This document shows, in pieces, positions 1 to 7,647 of a stretch of 20,660 bases of DNA. Origin of the DNA: a virus; the IMG/VR virus record IMGVR_UViG_3300025914_000472, positions 1 through 20,660 of that record. The stretch is one strand, 5' to 3'. The translations under genes and the position numbers were made by a program. Numbering within the stretch: position 1 is the first letter of the stretch; every line of letters starts with the position of its first letter. The notes beneath the pieces are model-generated. The model ran no database searches. It was not told the origin of the DNA and saw only the letters and a list, made by a program, of their open reading frames with translations.

Positions 1-1428
1 GGACGTCCCGACATGGTCGAAAAGGCGATCTCGACCGGCACTGGCCTGGTCGCTTATGACCTGCAGGCGCCGGCCAAGAACCTTTATCCGGTCAACACGC
101 CGATCATCAAATCCCTGCCACGCGTCGGTGGCGGTGGCGGCACCGCAACCAACTGGAAGTCCGTCACCGCGCTGACCGGTTCGGGTTTCGACAACACGCC
201 CTGGGTGCCCGAGGGCCAGCGCGCCGGGCAGATGGCCTATACCACTGCCGACCGCGCGGCGCCGTATCGCACCCTTGGCGAAGAAGACCAGGCGACGTTC
301 GAGGCGATCTCTGCCGGCCGTACCTTCGAGGACATCAAGGCGTCGATGACGCAGCGCTTGCTGCAGAAAACGATGCTGAAGGAAGAAGCGGGGGTGATCT
401 TTGGCAACGCCTCGCTGGTGCTCGGCACGCCTGCGGCGCCGACGCTGAGCGTCGGCGGTACCGGATCGACGCTGCCGGCAGCGACCTATTCGGTGATCGT
501 CGTCGCGTTGACGATGGAAGGGATGCGCAACAGTTCGTTGTCGGGCGGTGTCGCGACGTCAAAGTCGGTGACCGGCGCCGATGGCAAGAGCTTCACGATC
601 AACGGCGGCTCGTCGATGAAGTCGGCGGCCGCGAGCCAGGCAACCGCGTCGGGTCAGGCGCTGTCCTGCAGCGTCCCCGCGATCCAGGGTGCCGCCGGCT
701 ATGCCTGGTTCGTCGGTACGGCGGGCAGCGAGAAGCTCGAGGCAATCACATCGACCAATTCGGTGGTGTTCAGCGGTGCCCTTGCCGGCACCCACCAAGC
801 AGCGACCGCGATCAGCGCGGACTGTTCGACCAACACCACCGCCTTCGACGGTTTGCTGACCACCGCGCTGAAGCCGGGATCGGGCGCGTATGTCAATTAT
901 CTCGCCACTGGCACGCCGGGTGCGGGCACCACCCTCACCTCTTCGGGGCAGGGATCGGTGGCCGAGATCGACGTGATGATGCAGTCGATGTGGGACAATT
1001 ATCAATGTTCGGTCGACGTGCTCTACGTGAACAGCCAGGAGCAGCGGAACATCACCAAGAAGGTGCTGGCGTCGGGCACCGCGTCGCTGCTCAATTATTT
1101 CCAGGATCCCAAGGCGGGCGAAGTCGCGCTGACTGCCGGCGGCGTGGTCGAATATTATTACAACCCGTACCTCAATAAGAAGATTCCGATCCGCCTGCAC
1201 CCCAATGTGTCGGCGGGGACGATCCTGGGCTGGGCGGGCGACCTGCCGGTCCAATACCAGTCGAGCGAGGTGCCCAATGTCGCGGAGATGAAGGTACGCC
1301 GCGATTACTATCAGATCGACTGGCCGATCACGACGCGCGCCGAGATGTCGGGCGTGTATGTCGAAGAGACGCTGGCGGTCTACGCGCCGTTCGCGATGGG
1401 CGTGATCGCCAATATCGCCAACGGCTGA
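1..1428 (+). CDS. Major capsid protein, HK97-like, with Ig-like insertion (5' partial)
   Basis: Main shell protein of the icosahedral head. The frame is open to base 1. An ATG lies at 13, but no strong ribosome site can be judged in the 12 bases before it, so the gene probably begins upstream. Numbered from that ATG, residues 1-50 (AISTGTGLVAYDLQAPAKNL, then a GGGGGTATNW stretch) resemble the start of mature phage capsid subunits, and the last 150 residues (about 320-471) read as ordinary capsid sequence. Residues about 139-272 look like an inserted Ig/Fn3-type beta domain: a Pro-rich entry, ATYSVIVVALTMEG, then GAAGYAWFVGTAG. Such insertions usually decorate the capsid surface. A terminator follows directly. 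Family assignment is by recognition and gene position, upstream of a head-tail connector. Confidence is good for capsid and moderate for the insertion borders. Confidence 0.85.
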   Translation, partial: GRPDMVEKAISTGTGLVAYDLQAPAKNLYPVNTPIIKSLPRVGGGGGTATNWKSVTALTGSGFDNTPWVPEGQRAGQMAYTTADRAAPYRTLGEEDQATFEAISAGRTFEDIKASMTQRLLQKTMLKEEAGVIFGNASLVLGTPAAPTLSVGGTGSTLPAATYSVIVVALTMEGMRNSSLSGGVATSKSVTGADGKSFTINGGSSMKSAAASQATASGQALSCSVPAIQGAAGYAWFVGTAGSEKLEAITSTNSVVFSGALAGTHQAATAISADCSTNTTAFDGLLTTALKPGSGAYVNYLATGTPGAGTTLTSSGQGSVAEIDVMMQSMWDNYQCSVDVLYVNSQEQRNITKKVLASGTASLLNYFQDPKAGEVALTAGGVVEYYYNPYLNKKIPIRLHPNVSAGTILGWAGDLPVQYQSSEVPNVAEMKVRRDYYQIDWPITTRAEMSGVYVEETLAVYAPFAMGVIANIANG

Positions 1429-1469
1429 TCCTTCGCCCGGGCGCCCACCCCTTGCTCCCGGGCTTTCCT

Positions 1470-1509
1470 GGCCCCGCCGCGATGACCGGCGGGGCCTTTT
1501 CATTTTTCG
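1470..1509 (+). terminator. Rho-independent terminator after the capsid gene
   Basis: A perfect 9-bp stem (GGCCCCGCC at 1470-1478 with GGCGGGGCC at 1488-1496) encloses a 9-base loop and is followed by TTTTCATTTTT. It lies 41 bases after the capsid stop and just before the ribosome site of the next gene. It probably limits read-through, so capsid is made in excess of the neck proteins. Confidence 0.85.
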
Positions 1510-1523
1510 ACAGGAGACGCCGC

Positions 1524-1718
1524 GTGGCCGACAACCCTTCCCCGCGCCGTGCGCCGAAAGCGGCGGCCGTTGATAGCGTCGCGATGCATCATGAGGACGG
1601 CGCCGGGTGTAGCTGGCGCCGGCGATCGTTCGCGGCCGATGCCAAGGGCGTCGTGACCGTGCCGGTCGCGGCGGCGGCCGAGCTGCTCGTGCACGGCTTC
1701 AACTTCGCGGGCCGATGA
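1524..1718 (+). CDS. Small phage protein of unknown function
   Basis: 64 residues starting at GTG 1524, chosen because CAGGAG (1511-1516) sits 7 bases upstream; an earlier ATG in this frame falls inside the terminator region. The N-terminus is short, basic and Ala/Pro-rich. The C-terminal half (KGVVTVPVAAAAELLVHGF) looks like a beta strand followed by a helix. Its position between the capsid and the head-tail connector is typical for small head-completion or accessory proteins, but I do not recognise a named family. The C-terminal pattern, Gly-Val-hydrophobic-Thr-x-Pro then a helix ending near His/Thr-Gly, resembles the 77-residue protein at 3214-3447. The stop lies 4 bases before the next start, which indicates an operon. 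Confidence 0.6.
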   Translation: MADNPSPRRAPKAAAVDSVAMHHEDGAGCSWRRRSFAADAKGVVTVPVAAAAELLVHGFNFAGR

Positions 1719-1722
1719 CGTC

Positions 1723-2283
1723 ATGGCGGCAGGCGACCTCACCAACCTGTCGGCGGTCAAACGCTGGCTCAACATTTCGAGCGACAATGAGGATGCCCTG
1801 CTGACCGATCTGGTCGCCCAGGTATCGGCATTTGTCGAGAACACGATCCAGCGCACCGTCCTGACGGCGACGCATGTCGAAACCTATCGCGGCACCGGCG
1901 GATCGCGGTTCCTGCTGAGGAATTGGCCGGTCCAGTCGGTAACGTCGGTCGAATGGGGGGAAACGCGGATCGACAATGCGGTCGATGCGGTCGGCAACGC
2001 CTCTGGCGTTGCGACCGATGGGCGCAGCGTGATCCTGGTCGGATCGCGCACGCCGTACGATCGGCCGGTACGCGTGACCTACGTCGCCGGATATGACACG
2101 GTTCCCGCCGACTTGATGCTGGCCGTGACCGAATTGGTCGGTGAGGCCTATTCGGCCCGCACGCATATCGGCGAGACCAGCCACGCGAGTTCGGGCGCGA
2201 CCACCGTCGCGTTCAGCCGCGAGGCGATGCACCAGGCGGTACTCGCCCGGCTCAACAATTACATGTTGGCGGCGCCACTGTGA
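1723..2283 (+). CDS. Head-tail connector protein (gp6-like)
   Basis: 186 residues. The N-terminus is a helical block (LSAVKRWLNI, then DALLTDLVAQVSAFVENTI) typical of phage gp6-like / phiE125 gp8-like connector proteins, which form the ring joining the portal to the tail. The middle carries the usual beta-rich stretch (RGTGGSRFLLRNWPVQSVTSV) and the end is helical. Members normally have about 100-200 residues, so the length fits. The start is ATG 1723, 4 bases after the preceding stop, with no strong ribosome site, so translation probably couples to the upstream gene. Its stop overlaps the GTG start of the next gene. Confidence 0.8.
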   Translation: MAAGDLTNLSAVKRWLNISSDNEDALLTDLVAQVSAFVENTIQRTVLTATHVETYRGTGGSRFLLRNWPVQSVTSVEWGETRIDNAVDAVGNASGVATDGRSVILVGSRTPYDRPVRVTYVAGYDTVPADLMLAVTELVGEAYSARTHIGETSHASSGATTVAFSREAMHQAVLARLNNYMLAAPL

Positions 2284-2768
2284 GCGTGACGCTGGAGGCC
2301 GAAGGGTTGAGCGCAGGCCTCGACCGCCTGTCGTCGCAAGTGTCGGCGGCGGTCGAAGCCAAGGCGACGGCGGCGACCGCCGAGCTGCAGCGGCATGTGA
2401 TCGACGACAAGCTCCACGGCCAGATGTTGAACGCGCGCACCGGGCGGCTGGCAAGCGCGGTCGAGCGCATGGTCGAGACCAAGGGCGACAGCATCGTCGG
2501 CGAGGTATTCGTCAATGATAGCGTATGTTACGCAGCGATCCTGGAGCACGGTGGCAGTACGTCACCGCACGACATCGTGCCCGACAAGGCCAAGGCACTC
2601 GCCTTCGCGGCGGGTGGCAAACATGTCTTCGCGCGGGTGGTCCACCATCCCGGGTCCCGTTTTCCGGCGCGCCCCTATCTGGCGAGCGCGTTGGGCGACG
2701 AGGCCGACGAGATCGCCGCGGCGCTGAAACTGGCGGCGATCACCGCTGCACAGGAGGCGATCGGATGA
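2280..2768 (+). CDS. HK97 gp10-like neck/tail completion protein
   Basis: 162 residues, starting at GTG 2280, which overlaps the preceding TGA as GTGA. The C-terminal half shows the pattern of the HK97-gp10 family: an EHGGS turn, DIVPDKAKALAF, then HHPGSRFPARPYLASAL. In siphophages this protein takes part in head-tail joining. The family is usually 110-160 residues, so this is full length. The N-terminus is Ala-rich and helical. The next gene starts inside its stop codon (ATGA at 2765), so this is a tightly coupled neck operon. The exact role in this phage is inferred from family and position. Confidence 0.8.
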   Translation: MSVTLEAEGLSAGLDRLSSQVSAAVEAKATAATAELQRHVIDDKLHGQMLNARTGRLASAVERMVETKGDSIVGEVFVNDSVCYAAILEHGGSTSPHDIVPDKAKALAFAAGGKHVFARVVHHPGSRFPARPYLASALGDEADEIAAALKLAAITAAQEAIG

Positions 2769-3196
2769 CTAGCCGCAACCAAGTGTTCGACGCATTGCTG
2801 GCGCTGGGCGACGTGCGTTGGGGCAATGACGAAAGCTTTGTCGAGCGCTCGCGCCGACTCAAGATGTGGGACAAGGCGCCGGTGCCCGGACTGTACCAGA
2901 TCGAGGGCACCGAGACGGTTACCTCGCTCGACGGGCAGCTCGACAAGCACAGCCTGCGCGCGAGCTGGATCATCTATCATCGCGGCGGCAAGGATCAGGC
3001 GGCGACCCCAGCCGAAACCAGCAACGTGATCCTCGACGCGATCGAGGCGGCGTTTCGCCCCGCGCTTCCCGGTGCGCGGCAGACGCTCGGCGGACTCGCC
3101 TATCGCGCGTTCATCGACGGCACGATCCACAAGGACAATGGCGACCTGGACGGTCAGGCCATGCTGATCGTGCCGATCACCATCATCCTTCCCTGA
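2765..3196 (+). CDS. Putative tail terminator/completion protein
   Basis: 143 residues, starting at ATG 2765, which overlaps the preceding stop (ATGA); the open frame continues far upstream but only as antisense-like arginine-rich sequence. It is a compact alpha/beta protein with SNVILDAIEAAFRP, then GARQTLGGLAYRAFIDGT, then a hydrophobic end (MLIVPITIILP). That pattern is seen in small siphophage proteins between the HK97 gp10-like gene and the major tail gene, the slot of lambda gpU-type tail terminators, which cap the tail tube at the head end. The function rests mainly on gene order; I see no catalytic motif. Confidence 0.65.
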   Translation: MTSRNQVFDALLALGDVRWGNDESFVERSRRLKMWDKAPVPGLYQIEGTETVTSLDGQLDKHSLRASWIIYHRGGKDQAATPAETSNVILDAIEAAFRPALPGARQTLGGLAYRAFIDGTIHKDNGDLDGQAMLIVPITIILP

Positions 3197-3213
3197 CGAT
3201 AACGGAGACACCA

Positions 3214-3447
3214 ATGGCACGATCGCAATCCGCCGCGGCCGAGACTGATCCCCCGACGCCAACGGCGGACGACGCAGCGGCGACCTCATCTACACCGCCG
3301 CGCTTCGCGGCGCCGGCCCATGTCGGTGCGATCACGCTGTCGACCGGGCGCGAAATCCATGTCGAGGATGGTGTGCTCACCGCGCCCGCCGACTTGAGCG
3401 ACGACGAGCGACGCCAGATCGCGCGTACTGGCTGCACTCCCGTCTAA
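3214..3447 (+). CDS. Small phage protein of unknown function, low-complexity N-terminus
   Basis: 77 residues. The start is ATG 3214 with a GGAG ribosome site at 3204-3207. Residues 1-32 are Ala/Thr/Pro/Ser-rich and probably disordered. The remainder (HVGAITLSTGREIHVEDGVLTAPADLSDDERRQIARTG, read in parts) looks like a small beta hairpin followed by an acidic-basic helix. No family was recognised. The C-terminal layout is similar to that of the protein at 1524-1718. It lies between the putative tail terminator and the major tail protein, and a hairpin terminator follows it, so it ends the neck transcription block. Confidence 0.65.
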   Translation: MARSQSAAAETDPPTPTADDAAATSSTPPRFAAPAHVGAITLSTGREIHVEDGVLTAPADLSDDERRQIARTGCTPV

Positions 3448-3479
3448 GTTACCAATCACTTTCAACTACGAACGCCAAC

Positions 3480-3504
3480 GCCCGTTTCTTGCGGGCTTTT
3501 TATT
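3480..3504 (+). terminator. Short hairpin terminator before the major tail gene
   Basis: GCCCG at 3480-3484 pairs with CGGGC at 3492-3496 across a 7-base loop and is followed by TTTTTATT. The 5-bp stem is weaker than the one after the capsid gene. It abuts the ribosome site (GGAG at 3505-3508) of the major tail protein gene, so it is either a partial terminator or an mRNA 5'-end stabiliser for that gene. Confidence 0.65.
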
Positions 3505-3515
3505 GGAGAATTGGC

Positions 3516-4277
3516 ATGGCCATGTACAATTTCGGTGCCGGGGTGCTGTGGGGCACACCGACCTTCGACGCGACGGGCGCAGCGATCGCCAATCCCACGC
3601 CGCTGATGCTCGCGGTGACGCAGGAAGTCTCGATCGATATCCAGGGCGACATCAAGGAGCTGTACGGCTCCAACCAGTTCCCGGTCGCAGTCGGCCGCGG
3701 CAAGATGAAGATCACCGGCAAGGCCAAATACGGCCAGTTCAACGGCGCGGTGATGAACAGCCTGTTCTTTGGCCAGACGGTGACGTCGAGCCTGTACAGC
3801 ATCGTCAACGACGTCACCGGCGCGACGATCCCGGCGACGCCGTTCACGATCACGCCGACCGTGCCCGGCAGCGGCACCTGGGCGAGCGACCTGGGCGTAC
3901 GCGATGCCAGCGGCAACCCGATGACGCGCGTCGCTTCCGCTCCGACCGCCGGCCAATATAGCGTCACCGCCGGCGCGTATCTGTTCGCCGCCGCCGATAC
4001 CGGGAAGGTGGTCTTCATCAACTACAGCTACACGGCGACCTCCACCGTCGCGAAGACCTCGGTGGTGCAGAATCTCCAGATGGGTCAGGCGCCTACCTTC
4101 CGTGCCGATTTCTTCAACCAACTGGGCGGCAACGGGCTGGCGCTGACTTTGTTTTCCTGCGTTTCGAACAAGCTCGCGCTGCAAACCAAGGTCGACGACT
4201 TCATGATCCCGGAACTCGATTTCTCGGCATTCGCCGATCCGTCGGGCAACGTGTTGAAATGGGGGTCGGCGCAGTAA
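3516..4277 (+). CDS. Major tail (tube) protein
   Basis: 253 residues, the subunit that stacks into the tail tube. The start is ATG 3516, 7 bases after GGAG (3505-3508); the frame extends back to 3489, but that would put the start inside the terminator hairpin. The protein is rich in Gly, Thr and beta-branched residues. Its first part (LMLAVTQEVSIDIQGDIKEL, then GRGKMKITGKAKYGQFNG) matches the usual tube-protein pattern, in which a strand pair precedes the Lys/Gly-rich segment. An extended Thr/Pro-rich beta segment at about 100-180 may be a surface loop or domain. It is followed directly by the tail chaperone pair and tape measure, the conserved siphophage order, which supports the call. Confidence 0.85.
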   Translation: MAMYNFGAGVLWGTPTFDATGAAIANPTPLMLAVTQEVSIDIQGDIKELYGSNQFPVAVGRGKMKITGKAKYGQFNGAVMNSLFFGQTVTSSLYSIVNDVTGATIPATPFTITPTVPGSGTWASDLGVRDASGNPMTRVASAPTAGQYSVTAGAYLFAAADTGKVVFINYSYTATSTVAKTSVVQNLQMGQAPTFRADFFNQLGGNGLALTLFSCVSNKLALQTKVDDFMIPELDFSAFADPSGNVLKWGSAQ

Positions 4278-4278
4278 G

Positions 4279-4653
4279 ATGGCCAATATCCACGTCCTTG
4301 GGCGCGATTTCGCGATCGCGCCCTACAAGCTCGGCGAACTGCGCCGGGCGGCACCGTTCATCGACAACATCCAGCGCAAAACCGATGGCAGCGGATCACT
4401 GTCCGATCTGATGGATTCGGCGCTCGATCTGCTCAACGTGTTGTCGATCGGATTGATCAAGATCGATCCCGTGCTGACCGCCGACTATCTGGAAGCGAAC
4501 GTGTCGATGGACGAGTTCGTCGGGCTCCAGACGGCATTCCTGGAGCTAAGCGAGGAATCGGGGCTGAAGCGTAAGGGGGAAGCGACGGCTCCCACGGAAA
4601 CGGCGTCGGTGGGAGCCTCGAGCACGGACTTGCCGAGCTCGTCCACGATCTGA
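4279..4653 (+). CDS. Tail assembly chaperone, short (G-like) product
   Basis: 124 residues, the zero-frame product of the two-frame tail chaperone gene between the major tail protein and the tape measure. Residues 1-95 are helical and acidic (LGELRRAAPFIDNI, then SLSDLMDSALDLLNVLSIGL). After residue 100 the zero frame turns into a low-complexity Ala/Thr/Ser tail ending at TGA 4651-4653. In lambda and many siphophages, G and the frameshifted GT product together coat the tape measure during tail assembly. Here the -1 frame becomes open immediately after a TAA at 4572-4574 and continues to 4964, giving a GT-like protein of about 228 residues. The start at 4279 lies one base after the preceding stop. 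Confidence 0.8.
   Translation: MANIHVLGRDFAIAPYKLGELRRAAPFIDNIQRKTDGSGSLSDLMDSALDLLNVLSIGLIKIDPVLTADYLEANVSMDEFVGLQTAFLELSEESGLKRKGEATAPTETASVGASSTDLPSSSTI
4573..4581 (+). other. Candidate -1 programmed frameshift site
   Basis: The sequence is AAG GGG GAA in the zero frame, a run of five G. A tRNA-Gly on GGG (4576-4578) can re-pair perfectly on GGG (4575-4577). The -1 frame has TAA at 4572-4574 and the zero frame stops at 4651, so any productive slip must occur in the roughly 75 bases after 4574, and this G run is the best-looking site there. It is not the lambda GGGAAAG heptamer, and the second codon would re-pair with one mismatch (GAA to GGA). Confidence 0.6.
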
Positions 4654-4964
4654 TCGCCGCCGGGATAGAGGGCGGATCGAAGGTCGCGATCGAACGCGAC
4701 TGGGGGCTGGCCGATGTCGATGCCCAGCATCGGACCTGGCGGCGAACCGGCCCTCCGCTCAATATTGCGGCGGTTGCGATCGCGCGAGCGCTGGGAGTCG
4801 ATCTGATCGCCAGTGACGACCGCAATTCGGTGGAGACACGGGAGATCTCTCCCGACCAGCCCACGTTGGCGCGGCTTTCCGCCGAGGTCGCGATGCCCGT
4901 CGCCGGCGGCGATACTGCGGCCGCATCGCAAGCGATACTCCAGAAACTGAAGGACATGTCATGA
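4575..4964 (+). CDS. Tail assembly chaperone, T-like extension in the -1 frame
   Basis: An open frame with no convincing start of its own, reached by a -1 slip from the gene at 4279. From the slip it adds about 128 residues and ends at TGA 4962-4964, overlapping the tape measure ATG at 4961. The peptide reads like real protein with high-GC third positions: an acidic-basic helix (LAELVHDLIAAGIEGG), then KVAIERDWGLADVDAQHRTW, then PPLNIAAVAIARALGV and an Ala-rich C-terminus. The other alternative frame here is Arg-rich and stops after about 250 bases. In phages with this gene order, the T domain of the GT fusion recruits the major tail protein to the tape measure. A sequencing error or simple mutation is possible but less likely given the position. 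Confidence 0.75.
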   Translation, partial: GGSDGSHGNGVGGSLEHGLAELVHDLIAAGIEGGSKVAIERDWGLADVDAQHRTWRRTGPPLNIAAVAIARALGVDLIASDDRNSVETREISPDQPTLARLSAEVAMPVAGGDTAAASQAILQKLKDMS

Positions 4965-7609
4965 GCGATATCGTCTCCATCCGGATCACGGCCGACACAT
5001 CCGGCGTGGAGGCGGGCTTGCAGGACGTTCGCGGCGATCTGGGCGAACTGAAGAGCTCGGTCCAGGGCGCCGCGGACAGCATGACCGAAGGCTTTGCCGG
5101 GATGCGCGGCGCGGTCGAGCGCAACGCTCAGTCGATCGACAGGTTGGCCGCCAGCATGCGTGGGTTGAAGCCGCAGGAGATCGTGAGCGGCTTGAACGAA
5201 ATGGCCATCTCGCTGAAGGAGAACAGCGCGGCGCTGCAGGAAATGGCGGCCAAGTCGGGCGAAGGCAAAAGCGGGTTCGGCAAGCTGGTCGAAGGGATCA
5301 ACGGTGCCAAGGAGATGGCGGGCAGCCTGATTGAGGTCGGCAAGCAGGCGGCCGAAGCGATCATCGCGATGGGCGAGTCGTCCGAGAAGATCACCGTCCT
5401 GTCCAAGCAGCTCGGCATGTCGACGCACCAGGTACAATTGCTGCAGGGCATGGCGAAGGCGACCGGAACCGACTTCACCAAATTGTCGCAGAGCACCGCG
5501 GCGCTGGACAAGAATTTCAAACAGAGTCCCGACTCGTTCAAGAAGCTGGGCATCGATATCAAGGCCGGGTCGGATCAGATGACGATCCTGACCACGGTTG
5601 CCGACAAGTTCGCCAAGACCGCCGATGGCCCGCAAAAAACCGCGATGGCAATCAAACTGATGGGCCAGAGCGGCGCTGAGGCGATCCCATTCCTGAACCA
5701 GGGCGGCGCGGCGATCTCTGCACTGGCGCAGAAGACCGAATCCTATGGTGCCGCCAACGACCGGGCGATCGAGCGCGGCACCAAACTTGGCGAGTCGGTC
5801 AACGAAGCCCAACTTGCCTGGACGGGCATGGGCAACGTGTTGACCGATGCGTTGGCGCCGGTGCTGACCGATATAGTCAACAGCTTCACTGGCTTGGTCA
5901 AAGCCTGTATCGACAGCTACACGTCGGGTGGCGCGGTGGCCAAGATCTTCGACGTAGTCATCCTCGTGGTCAAAGAGCTGGGCGTGGAGATCGACGGGGT
6001 AGCTGGGATCTTCAAAGCGCTGTGGGATGCGGTCGTCGATATCGTCGGGGCGCTGGTGAGCGACATCAGCGACGCGTTCGGAGTGAAGACGCCGAATGCG
6101 ACCCAAATGGCGGAAACCGCACTCAACCTGTTCAAGGACACCTGGCAAATCCTGAAGGACAGCGTGATCATCGTCATCGAGGTGATCAAGGCGGCGATCA
6201 TCCTGTTCATCGACCGGCTGACGATGATGGGCACGATCGCGCGCGACGTATTCACGCTGAATTGGGGCGCTATCGCAGGCGACTGGCAATCGGGACTCGA
6301 CCGCATCCAGAAGCATGCAATCGAGACGGCGGCGAAGATCAAGGCCGTCTATGCCGACCTGGCGAAGACGATGGCGGCAGCGGCTAACGGGCAAGCCGTG
6401 CCCGGTCCGGCTCCCACCCGCGGAATCGCGCATGTGCCCGGCGGCACGGATGAAAAAGGTGGCGACAATGGTCGAACCGGGGGCACGTCCGGCCAGGGCG
6501 GTGGCCGGGGTGTACGGCGGCCAGCCGGTGGCGGGAGCGCCGGAAAGGGCTCCCCGGTTTCCAACGCGAAGGTCAAGGCCGCCGAGCAAGGCGATAGGCA
6601 AATCGTCGTCTCGGCCAGCAAAACCTCCGCCGAATTGGCCAAGATCGACGATAAAACCATCCAGGACTTCGAAAAGGACCAGCAGGATCGTATCGACACG
6701 GCCCAGAAATCCGGCGAGTTCCTCGTCCAGATGGGTGTCAAGACTCAGGGCCAATTGCTCCAGGAAGAGATCAAGACCGAACAGGCTCGGAAGGCCGCCG
6801 AGGAGAAGTTCTTCGCCGACCAGCAGAAGCTGTACGCGAACGATTTGACGCAGTGGAAGGCGTTGCAGAAAAAGAAGGAAGATGCGGCCAAGGCGTCAGA
6901 TGCGAAGATCGTCGATCTCAAGCGCAAGGCGCTGCTCGAGAGTAGCCAAGTCGAGCGACAGGCGATCAACGCGACCGCCCAATTGTGGAGCCAGAACTTT
7001 TCCAAGCTTCTGACATTCCAGCAGTCGTTTGCGGCCACCCTCCAGAATCTCTACAAGGGCATGGTCGGCATCCTGTCCGACGCGCTTGCCCAGATCATCC
7101 AGAAATGGCTGGTGCAGCATCTGTCGGCGCTGTTGCTGAGCGGGGCGGCGAGCAAGGCGGCGGCGACCGGCGAGATTGCCAGCAATGCCGCCGTCGCAGG
7201 GTCAGGCGCCTATGCCGCAACGGCAGCCATCCCTATCGTCGGACCAGGCCTCGCGCCCGCGGCAGCGGCAACGGCATATTCCGGTGCTATGGCCTTCATT
7301 TCCACTCTGGCCATTCCCAGCGGGGCCGGCGGTATTTGGGACGTCGACGGCGGGCTGACCATGCTGCATGAGCGGGAAATGGTGCTCCCCGCCTGGGCCG
7401 CGCAGCCCTTACGATCGATGTTAGGGGGCGCCGCCGCCAATTCGAACGCGCCGGCCGCCGCGAACGATGGCTCCGGCAGCTACCATTACCACGATCATAG
7501 CGCGCGCGGCTTGAGCGAGAGCCAGATCATCGCCAACCGCAATGCCTTCGCCAAGGCGATGAAAATGGCGCACCGCGAGGGCAAGCTGGGCTTTTCGCTA
7601 CCGGACTGA
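4961..7609 (+). CDS. Tail tape measure protein
   Basis: 882 residues; it sets tail length and leaves the tail during DNA delivery. The start is ATG 4961, overlapping the stop of the T-like frame, with AAGGA at 4950-4954. The N-terminus (ITADTSGVEAGLQDVRGDL) is the usual tape measure opening. Helical sequence fills residues 20-320. Long hydrophobic helices lie at about 328-435, a Gly/Pro-rich linker at 477-534, a charged coiled coil at 560-664, and an Ala/Gly-rich hydrophobic stretch at 717-787. Near the C-terminus, LHEREMVLPAWAAQPLRSML and then YHYHDHS are typical of this family. No lysozyme or peptidase motif was seen. At the usual ratio of about 0.15 nm per residue the tail would be near 130 nm, an inference only. 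Confidence 0.9.
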   Translation: MSDIVSIRITADTSGVEAGLQDVRGDLGELKSSVQGAADSMTEGFAGMRGAVERNAQSIDRLAASMRGLKPQEIVSGLNEMAISLKENSAALQEMAAKSGEGKSGFGKLVEGINGAKEMAGSLIEVGKQAAEAIIAMGESSEKITVLSKQLGMSTHQVQLLQGMAKATGTDFTKLSQSTAALDKNFKQSPDSFKKLGIDIKAGSDQMTILTTVADKFAKTADGPQKTAMAIKLMGQSGAEAIPFLNQGGAAISALAQKTESYGAANDRAIERGTKLGESVNEAQLAWTGMGNVLTDALAPVLTDIVNSFTGLVKACIDSYTSGGAVAKIFDVVILVVKELGVEIDGVAGIFKALWDAVVDIVGALVSDISDAFGVKTPNATQMAETALNLFKDTWQILKDSVIIVIEVIKAAIILFIDRLTMMGTIARDVFTLNWGAIAGDWQSGLDRIQKHAIETAAKIKAVYADLAKTMAAAANGQAVPGPAPTRGIAHVPGGTDEKGGDNGRTGGTSGQGGGRGVRRPAGGGSAGKGSPVSNAKVKAAEQGDRQIVVSASKTSAELAKIDDKTIQDFEKDQQDRIDTAQKSGEFLVQMGVKTQGQLLQEEIKTEQARKAAEEKFFADQQKLYANDLTQWKALQKKKEDAAKASDAKIVDLKRKALLESSQVERQAINATAQLWSQNFSKLLTFQQSFAATLQNLYKGMVGILSDALAQIIQKWLVQHLSALLLSGAASKAAATGEIASNAAVAGSGAYAATAAIPIVGPGLAPAAAATAYSGAMAFISTLAIPSGAGGIWDVDGGLTMLHEREMVLPAWAAQPLRSMLGGAAANSNAPAAANDGSGSYHYHDHSARGLSESQIIANRNAFAKAMKMAHREGKLGFSLPD

Positions 7610-7647
7610 GGATGGACGTCTATGTGCCCGAAGCAGGATCGATAGCG

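Noticed and set aside
559-1503. Minus-strand open frame opposite the capsid gene
   Set aside because: Low-complexity Arg-rich antisense shadow that also runs through the terminator hairpin.
3462-4286. Minus-strand open frame opposite the major tail protein
   Set aside because: Antisense shadow with Arg/His-rich translation and no start signals.
4568-4816. +1 frame as an alternative extension of the tail chaperone
   Set aside because: Reads as Arg-rich sequence and stops after about 250 bases, whereas the -1 frame reaches the tape measure start and looks like protein.
4457-6754. Long minus-strand open frame (765 codons) opposite the chaperone and tape measure genes
   Set aside because: Arg/Asp/His-rich composition typical of antisense frames in GC-rich DNA, no domain or ribosome site, and the plus-strand tape measure is clearly real.
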